Below are positions 6,270 to 16,364 of a stretch of 33,988 nt of DNA, one piece after another; the first letter of the stretch is position 1; each line of letters starts with the position of its first letter. Both the position numbers and the translations under genes were made by a program. The notes under the pieces are model-generated. The model saw only the letters and a program-made list of their open reading frames with translations, was not told the DNA's origin and did no database searches. Source of the DNA: Polyangiaceae bacterium (GTDB lineage: Bacteria > Myxococcota_A > Polyangia > Polyangiales > Polyangiaceae). Location of the stretch: assembly GCA_025937785.1 (NCBI GenBank), contig JAICQQ010000076.1:1-33988 (forward strand), read 5' to 3'.

Positions 6270-8078
6270 TCAAGCTCGCCGCTTGGACAAAAACGACCCG
6301 CGATCGTCGAGGTCGACGGCGACCGTCTGGCTACCGTCGAGCGAGACCCGCGACCGCCGCGCGCGCAGTGACTCCGCGTGGGTGTCGAACCAATCGCGCG
6401 CGTCGTCTTCTGCCCACGAGGGCACGTCGCATGCGCGCAGCGCCCGCTGGAGATCGCGAGCACTCGCTGGGCGATCATCGGGCGGCTTTCGCAGGCAGGC
6501 CAGGATGAGTTGCTCCAGATCCTCGGGCATGGGCCGGCCCAACCGCTCGGACGGCGGCACCGGTGCCGTGTGCAGGTGTTGGCTCAAGATCTCGATCAGC
6601 GAGTGCCCGCTAAAAACGTGCTCGCCCGTGAGCAGGTAATAGCCGACGGCCCCGAGCGCGTACAAATCGGCGCGCGCGTCGACGCCGTCGGGTGACGTGA
6701 TCGCCTCCGGCGCCATGTACTGAGGCGTGCCGGTGACGCTGTTGTCTCGCGTGAGCGGCTGGTGCTGAGTGCCCTCGAGTTCGGCCTGGTTCAGCTGTTT
6801 CACCAGGCCGAAGTCGAGCACCTTGGCGACATCGGGCACGCCTCCTTGCCAGCTGAGAAAGATGTTCGCCGGCTTGATGTCGCGATGGATGAGGCCGATG
6901 CCGTGCGCTTCGATCAACGCGCCGGCGACCTGATCGAGCACGTGGATCACGCGACCAGCCGGCAGCGGGCCAGCTTCTGCGACGATGCTGTCGAGCGCTG
7001 CCCCTTCCAGATGCTCCATCACGTAGTAGAAGACGCCGTCGGGGGTGCGACCGTAGTCGAACACCCGGATCGTGTTGGGGTGTGTGAGCTCGGCCGTCAG
7101 CTGCACCTCGCGTTCGAAGCGAGCCACGCTTTCGGGCCCGAACTTGTCGGGCGGCAGCAGCTTGATGGCGCAAGGCCGGCGCAACAGCGCGTGGCGCGCC
7201 CGGTAGACGGCGCCCATGCCGCCCTGCCCGAGCTTCTCGGTCAAGGTGTATTGGCCGAGGCGCCGTGCATCCCGCACCTCCTTTCGCAGCCCGTAGATGA
7301 CGTTCGACGTCGCGGTCTGGATGATGAGCGCCGCGAGCCACCAGAGTCCTCCGATGACCGTCCAACGAGGAGCCAGCGTGGCTGCAGCGAGCCGCAGCCG
7401 CGAATCAGCCACGGCGGTGTAGATCGAGGGGTCGTGATTGAGGCGGTGGATGAAGTAGACGCTGATCAGGAACGGCACGGCGAAGAAGAGGCCGTAGCCG
7501 AAGGTGCGTCGCCCGCTGCTCGGAACCATGATGGCTCGCGCGATCAGCACGTAGGTCAAGCACAAGAGCAAGATCACGTCGGGCCGGGCGGCGTACGAGA
7601 CGCGGAGACACATCATGGTTGCCGAGGCGCCAGCCACACACAGGCAGCCGAATTCCATCACCTGGAGGAAGACTTCCGAACGCTGCCGCCCGCGGCACAC
7701 CCACCACAGCCCGAAGAAGGTGAAGACAGCGAGCGCTTGCCAGGGCAGGAAGGCTTGGCTCGGACTGTCGTCTCCGGACAGGGCGCTCCCGAGGCGCCAG
7801 ATGAAGAAGATGCCGAAGATCCCGGCGAACATCAGCCCGAAGCTTCCGAGGCGCTTCTGGAAAAGCGCGCGCATCTCGTCGCGCGTCTCGGTGTCGACGG
7901 ATCGACCGGCATCGCTGGACGCGGCGCGTCGCCGCTCAGCGCTCGGTAACAGGGAGTTTGCTGCCGTGTCGGGTGGACCAGTCACGCGGGGCCCGTCATT
8001 CGAGTGCACCCCCTCTCCCAGCGTCAAGGGGCAGCTATTTTCGTTGTGTGCATCGGTGAGCACGGCGCGCATGGGCAT
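6270..8078 (-). CDS. Ser/Thr protein kinase with N-terminal six-helix membrane domain
   Basis: About 602 residues. A disordered Arg/Ser-rich start (1-75) precedes six hydrophobic helices (roughly 80-98, 110-128, 139-158, 168-185, 193-211, 239-262). A eukaryotic-like kinase domain follows: glycine loop GQGGMGAVY (284-292), Lys305 in AIKLLPP, HRDIKPAN from 398, DFG at 422-424, GTPQYMAPE, and ADLYALGAVGYYLLTG, ending near 555. All catalytic residues are present, so an active kinase is expected. After the kinase there is only a short Arg/Asp-rich tail and no sensor domain, so the N-terminal membrane part probably senses. The start is uncertain: ATG 8078 or 8072 (chosen region) or the Met at 7874 just before the first helix. 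It is divergent from the membrane protein gene at 8306. Confidence 0.9.
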   Translation of the reverse strand: MPMRAVLTDAHNENSCPLTLGEGVHSNDGPRVTGPPDTAANSLLPSAERRRAASSDAGRSVDTETRDEMRALFQKRLGSFGLMFAGIFGIFFIWRLGSALSGDDSPSQAFLPWQALAVFTFFGLWWVCRGRQRSEVFLQVMEFGCLCVAGASATMMCLRVSYAARPDVILLLCLTYVLIARAIMVPSSGRRTFGYGLFFAVPFLISVYFIHRLNHDPSIYTAVADSRLRLAAATLAPRWTVIGGLWWLAALIIQTATSNVIYGLRKEVRDARRLGQYTLTEKLGQGGMGAVYRARHALLRRPCAIKLLPPDKFGPESVARFEREVQLTAELTHPNTIRVFDYGRTPDGVFYYVMEHLEGAALDSIVAEAGPLPAGRVIHVLDQVAGALIEAHGIGLIHRDIKPANIFLSWQGGVPDVAKVLDFGLVKQLNQAELEGTQHQPLTRDNSVTGTPQYMAPEAITSPDGVDARADLYALGAVGYYLLTGEHVFSGHSLIEILSQHLHTAPVPPSERLGRPMPEDLEQLILACLRKPPDDRPASARDLQRALRACDVPSWAEDDARDWFDTHAESLRARRSRVSLDGSQTVAVDLDDRGSFLSKRRA

Positions 8079-8305
8079 GACTCTTGCTTTGCTCGAGCTC
8101 GCATGACTCAACGAGCCGCGGCGGTGCGCGACACGGTCAGGATCGGCGCTTCGGCCGACGCAGCCGACGGAACGCAGGCGCGCCTCGGATGTGTCGACTT
8201 GGCCCTGCTGGATCGATATCTCGAGGTCTCGAACAGCCACGCATCGCTGAGCGGCCCTCCAACCCCGACCGAGGGCGCTTTGGGCGCGGAAGAATACTGC
8301 CGGCG

Positions 8306-8947
8306 ATGACCCACGCACGGCTTCATCAACTCGCTGGGCTTGCGCTCGTGGTGGGCGCAGTCGGATTCACGGCGCACGTCGCGCTGCGGTCCTGGGCGAC
8401 CGCCGGCGTGGAACCCACCATCTTCGCGCGGCAGATCGAGTGGCTCTCGATCAACGCCCTGGGGACGCTGGGCGCGATCGCGGTGCTGTTCGCGCTGCCC
8501 GTCCTCTATGCCCGCTTCGCCAAGCCGAGCGGCCGCTTCGGCTTGGCGGGCGTCGTGCTGCTCGCCGTTGCGTGGTTGTTCTTCGGCGTCTTCTTGAGCC
8601 TTTACGGCTTGCTGATCCTGCCGTGGCTGGCCGAGCACGCGCCGGCGCTCGTCGCGGGCTCGCCTCCACCGACGGGCTTCGCCGTGGCCTTCCTCGCGGC
8701 CTTGCTCGCGTGGTGCGTCGGAACGGTGCTGCTCGGCGTGCCGTTCATGCGCGGCCGGGTTCGGCCGCGCTGGGTCGGCTACGTGTTGGTGGTCTCGGGG
8801 CTGTGGATGGTACTCGGCAACCTGGTCATTGCGCCCCGTGGCCCCGCTGCGAACATCGCCATCAACCTGTTGTCGAATTTGGGTCCGGTGCTGCTTCTGG
8901 TCGCGCTCGCTCGCCTCGGCACCAGGATCTGGCGCGAAGCCAGCTGA
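8306..8947 (+). CDS. Six-helix integral membrane protein, unknown function
   Basis: 213 residues with six hydrophobic helices: about 9-27, 47-70, 80-108, 124-146, 155-175 and 183-204. Short charged loops between them suggest no large soluble domain. No family motif was recognised; the length and layout resemble DUF4386-like or similar small membrane proteins but I cannot support a match. The ATG at 8306 begins directly before the first helix; the frame stays open upstream to 8084, but that part is Arg-rich and overlaps the kinase gene's N-terminus. The stop is 12 bp from the stop of the convergent Cys-rich lipoprotein gene. Confidence 0.7.
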   Translation: MTHARLHQLAGLALVVGAVGFTAHVALRSWATAGVEPTIFARQIEWLSINALGTLGAIAVLFALPVLYARFAKPSGRFGLAGVVLLAVAWLFFGVFLSLYGLLILPWLAEHAPALVAGSPPPTGFAVAFLAALLAWCVGTVLLGVPFMRGRVRPRWVGYVLVVSGLWMVLGNLVIAPRGPAANIAINLLSNLGPVLLLVALARLGTRIWREAS

Positions 8948-8959
8948 TCGGCAGCCGGC

Positions 8960-9598
8960 TCACAGGCATTTGCGCATGTCGCAGGCGCTTTCGGCGCCGC
9001 AGTCATCATCGGCCAGGCACTCGACACATTCGAGTTTTTCTAGATCGCAATGGGGCTTGGCCGCGTCGCACTCGTCGTCGCTCCGGCACGCCACACACTT
9101 GTTCGAGTCGCAGTGCGGCCGATCCATCGGGCAGTCGGCGTCGCCAGCGCACGCGGCGCAAACTGCGAGCTCGGGCAAACACACGGGGTTCGGACCCGAG
9201 CAGTCTTCATCGGAAGCGCACGCGGGCACACACTTGCCCTCGCGTGTGTCGCACGACAACAGCGGGTCGCCACAATTCTCTGCCACCAGACACTGCCGGC
9301 ACTGATTGGATTGGCAATAGGGCTTGTCGTTCTTGCAGTCGCCGTTGGTCACGCACTCGACGCAGGTGTGCGACGACGGCTCGCAAAACTTGTTGCCACA
9401 GTTGGTGTCGGTCAGGCAGGCAACGCACAGGCTCTCGTAACAGTAAGGCGTGGGGACGGCGCAAACGACACCCGGGTTGCACGTGATACCCGGGCTCGAG
9501 ATTTCCGATTCGAACAGCTCGATGCGATTCGGATCGCCGTTGCCGCAGGCCGCGACGCCGAGCAGTGTAAGCAAGCAGCAACGAGCGAGCGTCTTCAC
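8960..9598 (-). CDS. Cys-rich repeat lipoprotein of the ECF operon
   Basis: 212 residues starting with GTG. The lipoprotein signal MKTLARCCLLTLLGVAAC places the lipidated Cys at 18. From residue 40 there are about seven modules of 20-25 residues, each of the form C-x2-C-x5-C-x6/7-C-x5/6-C with Asp/Asn-rich loops (VECVTNGDCKNDKPYCQSNQ and the like). Such modules are disulfide-bonded and typical of myxobacterial surface lipoproteins; binding partners are unknown. The GTG start overlaps the stop of the FecR gene (GTGA), so translation is probably coupled to it. It is the last gene of the sigma-FecR operon and may be the output or sensed partner of that system. Confidence 0.85.
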   Translation of the reverse strand: MKTLARCCLLTLLGVAACGNGDPNRIELFESEISSPGITCNPGVVCAVPTPYCYESLCVACLTDTNCGNKFCEPSSHTCVECVTNGDCKNDKPYCQSNQCRQCLVAENCGDPLLSCDTREGKCVPACASDEDCSGPNPVCLPELAVCAACAGDADCPMDRPHCDSNKCVACRSDDECDAAKPHCDLEKLECVECLADDDCGAESACDMRKCL

Positions 9599-10665
9599 TT
9601 GTCGAGATCGCGCGCTTCGTCGCGCGCGAAGCCGTCGGGGTCGCCTTTCAGGTACTTGCTGGCGGCACGCGCGGCCTCCCGATCGCGTCCGAGGCGGCGC
9701 AGCGTCCGGAAGCGTTCGACGCGTGCGTTGTCAGCGACCGGAGACTCCGGGTAACGGCGCAAGAGCTCGTCGAGCCGAGCGAGCGCCAACGTGTCGTTGC
9801 CGCTACGCGTCGCCTCGAGCGCCGACGCCAGCAGCGCGTTCGCCTGCGCCAAGGTCCCGCGCTGAGCGGGAGCGGCAGGGGTCGCCGCCGGCGACGCGGA
9901 GTCCCTGGCCTCGGGCTTCACTGCGCTCGTGGCGACGCCGGCTGGATTCTCGCGCGACGACCAGGCCGCGCCCGCTCCCAAAAACTCGACGCCCTGCTGC
10001 TTGCGCACCTCGACGCGGCCGCTGATGACCTCGACGGCGGTGTTGGTGCTACCGTCGGCCTCTTTGCGGACGCTGACGCTGAACTCGGTGCCGTGCACGA
10101 TGACCAAGGTATCGGGCGTGCTCACGCGGAACTGACGCTGGGGACCGAGCTTGGGCACCTTCACCCGGATCGATCCGAGCGCCAGATCGACCCGCTCGAT
10201 GGCGCCCGAGGCTTCGCTGCCCGCGAGCCTGAGCTCGCTCGAGCCAGCCACCGCGATCTTGGCGCCGAGGGCCGTCTTCAGCTGCACTGTCGACCCCGCT
10301 TCGGTCTTGACCTCGGAGCCCGTCGCGATCGCCTTCTCCGCCGAAGCCAGCGTCGCCGGAGCCAGCGTCGCCGGAGCCAGCGTCGCCGGCGGCTGCACCG
10401 ACCGTGACGCGCTCTCTGAGGGGCCTTGCGGCGTTCTGCTGACCAGAACGGCGGCAGCTGCCGCGAGCGCGGTCAGCGCTACCGCGGCCACGCTGAGCCG
10501 CCACAGGCGCTTCTGGAACGCGGGGCGCGTGCCTGCTGGCGGCCGCCGTTCGAGCTGCTCGATGATCTGGCGGCGTTGGCGTGCTTCGGCCTGAGGCGAG
10601 ACCTCGGGGACCGGGAGCGCTGCGAGCGCCCGCAGGGCGAGATCGGCGCGGTGCTCGTGGCTCAT
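9595..10665 (-). CDS. FecR-domain protein with C-terminal TPR-like region, putative anti-sigma regulator
   Basis: 356 residues. Order: a cytoplasmic N-terminus rich in Arg/Glu (1-50); one membrane helix about 54-76; a low-complexity linker with PATLA three times (93-107); a FecR domain about 115-220 (GSEVKTEAGSTVQLK, DLALGSIRVKVPKLG, FRVSTPDTLVIVHGTEFSV, VISGRVEVRK); an Ala/Pro linker; and a helical tetratricopeptide-like end about 280-350 (LALARLDELLRRYPESPVADNARVERF spans are TPR/tol-pal-like). FecR proteins pass a periplasmic signal to an ECF sigma factor. The ATG overlaps the sigma gene's stop (ATGA) and follows GGGGAAG. The N-terminus lacks an obvious ZAS motif, so whether it acts as an anti-sigma is inferred. 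Confidence 0.88.
   Translation of the reverse strand: MSHEHRADLALRALAALPVPEVSPQAEARQRRQIIEQLERRPPAGTRPAFQKRLWRLSVAAVALTALAAAAAVLVSRTPQGPSESASRSVQPPATLAPATLAPATLASAEKAIATGSEVKTEAGSTVQLKTALGAKIAVAGSSELRLAGSEASGAIERVDLALGSIRVKVPKLGPQRQFRVSTPDTLVIVHGTEFSVSVRKEADGSTNTAVEVISGRVEVRKQQGVEFLGAGAAWSSRENPAGVATSAVKPEARDSASPAATPAAPAQRGTLAQANALLASALEATRSGNDTLALARLDELLRRYPESPVADNARVERFRTLRRLGRDREAARAASKYLKGDPDGFARDEARDLDK
10346..10390. repeat. 15-bp tandem repeat, three copies, in the FecR gene
   Basis: GCCAGCGTCGCCGGA at 10346-10360 and 10361-10375, with a third copy at 10376-10390 differing at its last base. On the coding (minus) strand it encodes PATLA three times, lengthening the linker between membrane helix and FecR domain without a frame shift. 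Confidence 0.95.
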
Positions 10666-11321
10666 GCTTCCCCCCCCGTGAACGGCTCTGCTGCATCGAA
10701 GCGCCGCTTCAATTCGGTGCGGCCCCGCGTCAGCCTGGACTGGAGCGCCGCCGCTGAAACCCCCTCTGCGGACGCTGCCTCTTCGAGCGTGTGCCCCAGC
10801 ACGTCGCAGAGGATCACGGGCACGGCGCGCTCTTGCCGCATCTCGCTCAAGTACACACGCAAGCGTTCGAGCTCGCGCCGCGCGGCCACCTGCGCGAGCG
10901 GATCGGCACCGGCCGCTGCTTCGCGATCGACACCTTCGGGAGCGAGCTGCACGGTGCGAGCCCGCTCGCTCTGCGCGCGACGGATGGCATTCAGCGCGAC
11001 GTGACTGGCGATGGCGCCTCCCCAAGACGTGAGGCGGCACTCTTGCCCAAAAGTGCGGCGGCGCAACGTCGACACCACTTGTTCGAAACTGGTCTGCACC
11101 AGGTCGTCGAAGTCGGACGTCGCTCTTCCGAGCATGCGATAGAGCGTGCCACGGATGACGCCGGCCAGACGATCGTAGAGCTCGGCCGCCGCCCCTGGCT
11201 CCGAGCGATCGAACGCTTCGATCAGCGCCCGGTCGGAGGCGTGGGCGAACGGCTTGGTTCCTTGAACCAAACGCAGAGGGCTAGCGCCCCCGTTCGTCGC
11301 CGAGGCCTTCATGGAATCCAT
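10662..11321 (-). CDS. ECF-type RNA polymerase sigma factor
   Basis: 219 residues with the two ECF regions. Sigma region 2 covers about 45-100 (AAAELYDRLAGVIRGTLYRML, DFDDLVQTSFEQVVSTL). Region 4 covers about 150-205 (LRVYLSEMRQERAVPVILCDVLGHTLEEAASAEGVSAAALQSRLTRGRTELKRRF broken over helix-turn-helix), where the usual 'G-x-s-x-x-E-I-A' is GHTLEEAASAEGVS. The YRMLGRATSDFDDLVQ segment is the typical core-binding stretch. It starts the tightly overlapped part of the operon (ATGA with FecR). Start ATG 11321; an alternative ATG is at 11312. Neither has a clear Shine-Dalgarno. It should direct transcription of envelope genes including perhaps its own operon. Confidence 0.93.
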   Translation of the reverse strand: MDSMKASATNGGASPLRLVQGTKPFAHASDRALIEAFDRSEPGAAAELYDRLAGVIRGTLYRMLGRATSDFDDLVQTSFEQVVSTLRRRTFGQECRLTSWGGAIASHVALNAIRRAQSERARTVQLAPEGVDREAAAGADPLAQVAARRELERLRVYLSEMRQERAVPVILCDVLGHTLEEAASAEGVSAAALQSRLTRGRTELKRRFDAAEPFTGGEA

Positions 11322-11368
11322 AGGTACCGTGACCCGACGATTCTAGGCGGGCCGCCTGTCACTTTGGG

Positions 11369-12253
11369 TCAAAAACGGCCTTCGAGCCCCAAACTGGCCC
11401 CGAAATTCGTGCGCGAGGTCTCGACGACCACGCTGCCCTCGGAGCTGACCTCGGTGGCGCGCGCCAGTTGCAATACATGCGCCCCCAGGGTGACCCCTAC
11501 CGGACCCCGCCGGGGCCAGGCGCAGCCGAGCGAGCCCAAGATGCCGGACGTCGTGCTGCTGCCGCTCTCGGTAACCCCCGCTTCCGTCGCGGAAGCATCG
11601 AGCCGTTGCCCCAAGACCAGTCCCGAAAGCGCCAGACGCACCGGACCGAACCCCGCTTGGGCGCCGAGTCCGACGCCGGCCTCCCACCAGTGACCCGCAA
11701 TGCCCTGCTCGGTCGCCGTGCGCCAGCTGCCCAAAACCACTGGGAACAGCGGGAGCGCCGGTAGATCGTACGCCAGACTCACCCCGAGCCCGAGCGCCAG
11801 CCCCGTGCGAAAGCCGGAACCCGCTTGGGCCCAAACACTCGCCCGCCAGGGCCGAGCCTCGGGCGGTGCGGCGGCAACCGGCGGCGCGGTGACGCTCGGC
11901 TCGACGGGCACCTCCAAGCTGCCGGGGGGCGCCTCGGCGCCCACCAGGGTGGCGACAGTGAGTCCGATCGCCTCCCAGCGTTCCGACGGCTGATCCGCGG
12001 CGCTGAACCTGAGCCGCCGGAACTCGAAGCTTCCGCGCACCGCTTCGTGCGGACCCACCTCGACGAGCGCGTGCTGGCGTGCCTCGTCGAGCCAAGACAC
12101 GTAGGCCAAGTAGCGAGCCGCGTCCGCGCTGGGATCCGCCGACGGCACGCAGGCGCCCGAGCCCGCGCCGGCGTTGCAAGCAGCGAGCAATTGCTGCAGA
12201 TCCGGCGCCTGCGCGGGGAACTCTAGGTGAATGGCGACGACCGGAACGGGCAT
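11369..12253 (-). CDS. Putative two-part envelope protein with C-terminal beta-barrel-like half
   Basis: 294 residues. The N-terminal third (1-100) is soluble, and a Pro/Ala-rich linker (about 104-130) joins it to a C-terminal half of alternating hydrophobic strands with Gly and aromatic residues (WRASVWAQAGSGFRTGLALG ... GASLGLEGRF). Ending in Phe with such strands is typical of outer-membrane barrels. No clear signal peptide is seen from the ATG at 12253 (MPVPVVAIHLEFPAQ); a GTG at 12256 adds one residue only. Either the annotated start misses a signal peptide or the protein is not a barrel. It lies 47 bp upstream of the sigma gene, and I infer that it belongs to the same operon. No family name can be given. 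Confidence 0.55.
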   Translation of the reverse strand: MPVPVVAIHLEFPAQAPDLQQLLAACNAGAGSGACVPSADPSADAARYLAYVSWLDEARQHALVEVGPHEAVRGSFEFRRLRFSAADQPSERWEAIGLTVATLVGAEAPPGSLEVPVEPSVTAPPVAAAPPEARPWRASVWAQAGSGFRTGLALGLGVSLAYDLPALPLFPVVLGSWRTATEQGIAGHWWEAGVGLGAQAGFGPVRLALSGLVLGQRLDASATEAGVTESGSSTTSGILGSLGCAWPRRGPVGVTLGAHVLQLARATEVSSEGSVVVETSRTNFGASLGLEGRF

Positions 12254-12325
12254 CACGGGGAGCGTAGCGAACCTCGCTGGCTCCCGGTGAATTTTTTCTT
12301 CGAAGCCCTCACGGGCGTGATCGCA

Positions 12326-13519
<1,194 letters not shown>

Positions 13520-13543
13520 GGTTCTTCCTCACGAGGTTCCGCG

Positions 13544-14722
13544 CTATTTGATGACTTCGATGCCACAACCGATGGCATACAAGAGCTTCGTGCCGGGCTG
13601 CTTCACGTTGCCACACGTGCTCTCACACAGAAGAATGGTCGACGGGCTCTCGGGGTCGTCGAAGTAGAATCCCCCGCCGTCGCAGCTCGCCGCCGATTCC
13701 ACGCGCTGGAGTCGGGTCAGATCGCAGGCCTGGTCGAGCGTGACGACGCTGGTCTCGTCGAAATGGAGGTTGGGTGCCGAGGCATCGATCGGCATCTCGC
13801 ACGGGATGGTGGCCGAGGCGCGCACGCGGTTCAGCGCCTCGAGCACTCCGCTGCTGCTGTCATCGGCCACCAGGTACGCCCGCTCGGTACCGCCAGCGGC
13901 CGCGATCTGATCGAGATTATCGAGCGAAGGTCCTACGCCAAGCACATAAGTCGGGATGCCGTCCCCATCGTCGCGACACGCTCGTGCCGCCGCCACGGCC
14001 TCGGCGAGCGTGGGGTTGCAGTCGGTGGATTTGCTCGTGACCGGGGCTTTGGGCTCGCCGTCGGTGACCAGCAGGTTCACGACGGCGCGCCCGGGGTTCT
14101 CGCTGCGATGTGCTGTCGACAGCCGGCAACCGCCCTCGATCGCCGAAGCCGTCGGCGTTTCGCCCGTGGGTTCGACGGCGCCGAGCGAGCCGAGCAGCGC
14201 CTCGGAGTTTTCCGGCAACGTCGCGATCCTCACCGCGGCCGAGTCGTAGTCGTCCGGATCGCACGAGGTCGCGCCGATCGGCTGGTATCCGAACAGCGAC
14301 AGGCCCACCCCGAGCCCGACGCTAGCGCTGTCCGAGACGAACGCTTCGACCGCGCGAAACACCGCGTCCATCCGCGTCTCGCCCGTCGACTCGTCGACCA
14401 CCGTCGCCATCGATCCCGACTGGTCGAAGATGATCTGAATGTCGAGCGGTATCCCTTCGCCTTCGAACACCTCGCCGACACAACCGTCGCTCACCTGCAG
14501 CGAGCCGCAGGCGTTCGAGCCACCTGCGACGCCGACGTTGGGGCCACCGCCGCTACCGGACCCGCCCGTTCCGCTCGAGCTGGGGGTGAGGTCGATGCCT
14601 CCGGTCGTCATTGCATAGTCGACACCCGAATCACCGCCTTCATCCGAAGCACCCTCCGGGTCCGCCGAGCAAGCAAGCGAGCAAGAGAGAGCTCCGAAGA
14701 CGGTGATGGAAAATAGTCTCAT
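13544..14722 (-). CDS. von Willebrand factor A (VWA) domain lipoprotein
   Basis: 392 residues from ATG 14722. MRLFSITVFGALSCSLAC is a lipoprotein signal with Cys18; a Ser/Gly-rich linker follows (20-70). The VWA domain spans about 93-300: MIDAS D100-x-S102-x-S104 in IIFDQSGSM, Thr of the second loop in GETPTASAI and Asp in VTDGEPKA, so metal-dependent ligand binding is possible. After it comes a Cys-rich end (PCEMPIDASAP..., SAASCDGGGFYF, LLCESTCGNVKQPG). The domain order is common in myxobacterial surface lipoproteins. Start: GGAG six bases upstream of 14722; a Met at 14743 lies seven codons upstream and would weaken the signal peptide. First gene of the minus-strand group. Confidence 0.9.
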   Translation of the reverse strand: MRLFSITVFGALSCSLACSADPEGASDEGGDSGVDYAMTTGGIDLTPSSSGTGGSGSGGGPNVGVAGGSNACGSLQVSDGCVGEVFEGEGIPLDIQIIFDQSGSMATVVDESTGETRMDAVFRAVEAFVSDSASVGLGVGLSLFGYQPIGATSCDPDDYDSAAVRIATLPENSEALLGSLGAVEPTGETPTASAIEGGCRLSTAHRSENPGRAVVNLLVTDGEPKAPVTSKSTDCNPTLAEAVAAARACRDDGDGIPTYVLGVGPSLDNLDQIAAAGGTERAYLVADDSSSGVLEALNRVRASATIPCEMPIDASAPNLHFDETSVVTLDQACDLTRLQRVESAASCDGGGFYFDDPESPSTILLCESTCGNVKQPGTKLLYAIGCGIEVIK

Positions 14723-15000
14723 AGCGACTCCAAGGCGCGACAACCCTGCGGCGTGGGCATCCCTTAGCGGCTAACAGGTGTCGATTTCGGCGATCGGGGC
14801 GGTAGGTACCGTCACCGTCGGCTTTCATTCAGCCCGATGTCGTTTTTCGGATCACTGCGGGAATCACCGAGGAAATCGCCCCGAAGCTTTTCACGATCCT
14901 TTGACGCTGCGTCGGCCGGAACGTGAACGGAAAGCCCCTAGCTTGACGTCATGGGCGTCGGCCCGTCCAAGCCCACGACCCAACGAGAAAGGTGACCACG

Positions 15001-16341
15001 ATGTCGAAGTTCAGAAAGTCCAGGGAATCGGCGCATTGGATGCGCGGGATCGGTGTGCTCGGAGTGCTGAGCCTGTTGGCCGGTTGCGAGCGAGCACAGC
15101 CCGATGCTGCGGAGCACGACACGCCGAGCGACGTGGCACCCTCCGGCGCGGACGGCAAGCTAGTGCTCCAGTGGAACACGATCGCCTCCGAAGTCGCGCT
15201 GGCAGCCGATGCGAAGTACCAAGATCCCTTCGTGCACCTGCGAGCGCTGACGATGATGCACTTGGCGATGCACGACGCCGCCAACGGCGTGCTCCAGAAG
15301 TACGACCGCTTCGCGCTAGCGAAGACCGACGGCGGCGCCGATCCCTCGGTCGCCGCTGCAGCCGCGGCGCATGGCGTGCTGCGCGCCCTCTACCCGAACC
15401 AGCGTGGGCTCCTCGACAAGCGCCTCTCCGAGTCCATCACCCACTTGCCCCTGGGGTCCGCCAACTTTCGCGGCCTCGCGCTTGGCAGGGAAGCCGCGGC
15501 GGCCGTACTCGCCCAGCGCGAGGCGGATCGCTCCGACGCCACCGAGTCGTACACGCCGCGGAGCGAGCCAGGCAACTACCGCTTCGTGCCGCCTCTGGAG
15601 CTCGTGTATCGCCCGGCGTGGCGCAACGTGGAGCCCTTCGCGCTCGAAACGGGCGACCAATTCCGAAGCCAGCCGCCCCCGCGCCTCGACAGCGCAGAGT
15701 ACGCGGCAGCCTACGAAGAGGTACGCAGCTACGGGCGAGCCACCGACTCCACCCGCAGCGAGGAGCAGACGCTCTACGCCGATTGGTGGTACGAGCTGTC
15801 CGAGATCGGGTGGAATCGCATCACGCGGGTCACCTGGGAGAAGCAGTCGCAGCAGGACCTGTGGTTCACCGCGCGGCTCTTTGCACTGGTGAATGTCGGC
15901 ATGATGGATGCGTACATCGCGGGTTGGGACAGTAAGGTCCACTACGACTTCTGGCGACCGTACACCGCGATCCGCGAAGGTGCGAACGACCAGAACGACG
16001 CCACTGCGGAGGAACCCGAATGGCAACCTTACTGTGTCACGCCGCCTGTCCAGGACTACCCCTCCACGCACAGCGCGCTGGGCGCCGCAGCCGCGAGCAT
16101 CTTGTACGCCACCTACGGCCGTGACGTCCCCTTCACGATGGAATCCACCAGCACCAAGCCCGCTGGCAAACCGCGCTCACTCGCGAGCTTCGAACAGGCC
16201 GCCCAAGAAAACGCCGACTCACGCGTAGCCTGCGGCATCCACTTCCGCTTCGCCACTCAAGCCGGACTCGAGATGGGAGAACGGGTCGGGGACCGCGTGC
16301 TCGACACGTTCCTGACGCCGACGCGGTCACCGGCAGGGTGA
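15001..16341 (+). CDS. Exported vanadium-dependent haloperoxidase (lipoprotein)
   Basis: 446 residues. N-terminus RGIGVLGVLSLLAGC is a lipoprotein signal with Cys29. The rest is the PAP2/haloperoxidase fold. Vanadate-binding residues known from Curvularia chloroperoxidase (K353, R360, S402, G403, H404, R490, H496) appear with the same spacing: K312 and R319 (KVHYDFWRP), S355-T356-H357 (YPSTHSAL), and R408 with H414 (RVACGIH). The enzyme would oxidise halide with hydrogen peroxide to hypohalous species; halide preference cannot be told from sequence. Start ATG 15001 follows GAAAGGTG; a GTG at 14992 is in frame. A 278-bp region upstream separates it from the divergent VWA gene. Confidence 0.88.
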   Translation: MSKFRKSRESAHWMRGIGVLGVLSLLAGCERAQPDAAEHDTPSDVAPSGADGKLVLQWNTIASEVALAADAKYQDPFVHLRALTMMHLAMHDAANGVLQKYDRFALAKTDGGADPSVAAAAAAHGVLRALYPNQRGLLDKRLSESITHLPLGSANFRGLALGREAAAAVLAQREADRSDATESYTPRSEPGNYRFVPPLELVYRPAWRNVEPFALETGDQFRSQPPPRLDSAEYAAAYEEVRSYGRATDSTRSEEQTLYADWWYELSEIGWNRITRVTWEKQSQQDLWFTARLFALVNVGMMDAYIAGWDSKVHYDFWRPYTAIREGANDQNDATAEEPEWQPYCVTPPVQDYPSTHSALGAAAASILYATYGRDVPFTMESTSTKPAGKPRSLASFEQAAQENADSRVACGIHFRFATQAGLEMGERVGDRVLDTFLTPTRSPAG

Positions 16342-16364
16342 GCCCGCGCGGCAACAGGTCGAGG

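Noticed and set aside
6762..7949. + strand open frame of 395 codons over the kinase gene
   Set aside because: Antisense to a kinase with all catalytic motifs; no recognisable domain.
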